Under the pieces are notes generated by a model that saw only the letters and a program-made list of their open reading frames with translations, made no database searches and was not told the DNA's origin. Both the position numbers and the translations under genes were made by a program. A DNA stretch of 15,251 nt from Cryomorphaceae bacterium (lineage in GTDB: Bacteria > Bacteroidota > Bacteroidia > Flavobacteriales > UBA7312): positions 1 to 15,251 of the forward strand of contig JABAYQ010000108.1 of NCBI GenBank assembly GCA_018608925.1, given 5' to 3'. Positions 14,445-15,251 of this stretch are shown in pieces. Numbering within the stretch: the first letter of the stretch is position 1; every line of letters begins with the position of its first letter.

Positions 14445-15251
14445 ATGTTAAACAAACATATATCTAATTTATTAATTGTTATAGGGCTCGTTTCTATCGT
14501 AATACTGCCTTCTTGCTCTACAAGAAAAAGCACTTTTTTTACCCGAACATACCACCATACTACTACAAAGTATAATTGGTATTTTAACGGAAATGAAAGC
14601 TATAAGGCCGGTGTTAAGAAATTAGAAAAGTCAAAAAAAGAAGATTTTAATCAAATATTGCCCATTTTTATTCTGCCTTCTCAAAACGAAGTTCAGTCTG
14701 TTTCTTCTTCAATGGATAGAGCCATTAAAAAGGGGGCTTCTGCTATTGCAAAACATTCTATACTAATTAAGGGTGTCGAGCACAACAAAACCATCGACGA
14801 AACCTATTTGTTAATAGGGAATGCTTATTTGTATAAACGCGACTACCTAAAAGCTATTGAAGCTTTTAGTTTTACCGCTAAACAGTTCGAAGGCTTAACA
14901 ACTGCTTTTCAGGCCAGCATTAATTTGGCAAGAGCCTATGTTCTTAACAAAGATTTTGCTTCTGCAGAATTGGTTTTCGACCGATTACTTAGCGATGAGA
15001 ACTTTCCAATGTCACTTAATAAAGACTTGTCTTTGGTTTATGCCGACTACTATTTTCACAAAGGCGAGCTAAGCCTTTGTATTGAAGAGCTTAAAGCTGC
15101 TTTGTCTGAGGCAAGTAAGAAGAATGAAAAAATAAGATACTCTTATATTCTTGCTCAACTTTACTATGAGCTCGAAAATTATGGCGAGGCTAGCAAATAC
15201 TTTAAATCAGTTATTAAAAAAGGCCCTTCTTATGAGTTTGAATTTAACGCT
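14445..15251 (+). CDS. sprE: SprE/PorW-like TPR lipoprotein of the type IX secretion system (5' part, cut by window end)
   Basis: The open frame from the ATG at 14445 runs without a stop to the window edge, giving the first 269 residues of a longer protein. It begins with a lipoprotein signal whose lipobox ends LPSC (Cys24). The mature start CSTRKSTFFTRTYHHTTTKYNWYFNGNES is followed by a helix-rich region, then tetratricopeptide-type repeats from about 130 (YLLIGNAYLYKRDYLKAIEAF and YILAQLYYELENYGEASKYF are two). This N-terminal pattern fits SprE/PorW, an outer-membrane lipoprotein needed for T9SS secretion and, in gliding species, motility. Family proteins are much longer, so most of the gene lies outside the window. 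The call rests on remembered sequence pattern; a generic TPR lipoprotein is the alternative. Confidence 0.75.
   Translation, partial: MLNKHISNLLIVIGLVSIVILPSCSTRKSTFFTRTYHHTTTKYNWYFNGNESYKAGVKKLEKSKKEDFNQILPIFILPSQNEVQSVSSSMDRAIKKGASAIAKHSILIKGVEHNKTIDETYLLIGNAYLYKRDYLKAIEAFSFTAKQFEGLTTAFQASINLARAYVLNKDFASAELVFDRLLSDENFPMSLNKDLSLVYADYYFHKGELSLCIEELKAALSEASKKNEKIRYSYILAQLYYELENYGEASKYFKSVIKKGPSYEFEFNA

Overview
The window looks like chromosomal DNA of an AT-rich member of the Bacteroidota, most likely Flavobacteriales. Four things point there. Two secreted proteins end in type IX secretion (T9SS) type A sorting domains. The right edge holds the start of a SprE/PorW-type T9SS lipoprotein. A DUF5777-type beta-barrel protein is present. 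Several start sites are preceded by TAnnTTTG, the -7 element of the Bacteroidota primary sigma factor. I see no tRNA, rRNA, CRISPR array or intact mobile element.

Layout. (1) 167-1659, plus strand: rpiB (ribose-5-phosphate isomerase B) followed closely by a secreted M28 zinc peptidase. (2) 7094-1656, minus strand: a cluster of five exported proteins, in transcription order a small c-type cytochrome, a DUF5777 beta-barrel protein, a lipoprotein with a C-terminal single-haem domain, a secreted lysyl oxidase with a T9SS tail, and a seven-bladed propeller protein with a T9SS tail. The last gene meets the M28 gene tail to tail with a 4-base overlap. (3) 7205-7923: a small unrecognised lipoprotein, a possible 37-residue ORF or gene remnant, and a strong hairpin terminator. 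(4) 14349-7924, minus strand: a tightly packed run of M23 peptidase, GH3-type adenylate-forming protein, dxr (ispC), rseP and an ALDH7-type aldehyde dehydrogenase, ending at that terminator. (5) 14445 to the right edge, plus strand: 5' part of the SprE/PorW-like TPR lipoprotein, divergent from the M23 gene.

How the genes work together. Region 4 is mostly housekeeping: isoprenoid precursor synthesis, intramembrane proteolysis, cell-wall hydrolysis and aldehyde oxidation. Region 5 belongs to the secretion machine that should export the two tailed proteins of region 2.

The most unusual content is region 2. The lysyl oxidase keeps the four-histidine copper motif and both residues (Lys214, Tyr275) that form the lysyl tyrosylquinone cofactor in animal lysyl oxidases. 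It sits beside two haem proteins and a beta-barrel protein. The haem block and the oxidase gene are preceded by nearly identical 16-base promoter sequences. I infer an extracellular copper and haem redox module, whose substrate and purpose cannot be read from the sequence.
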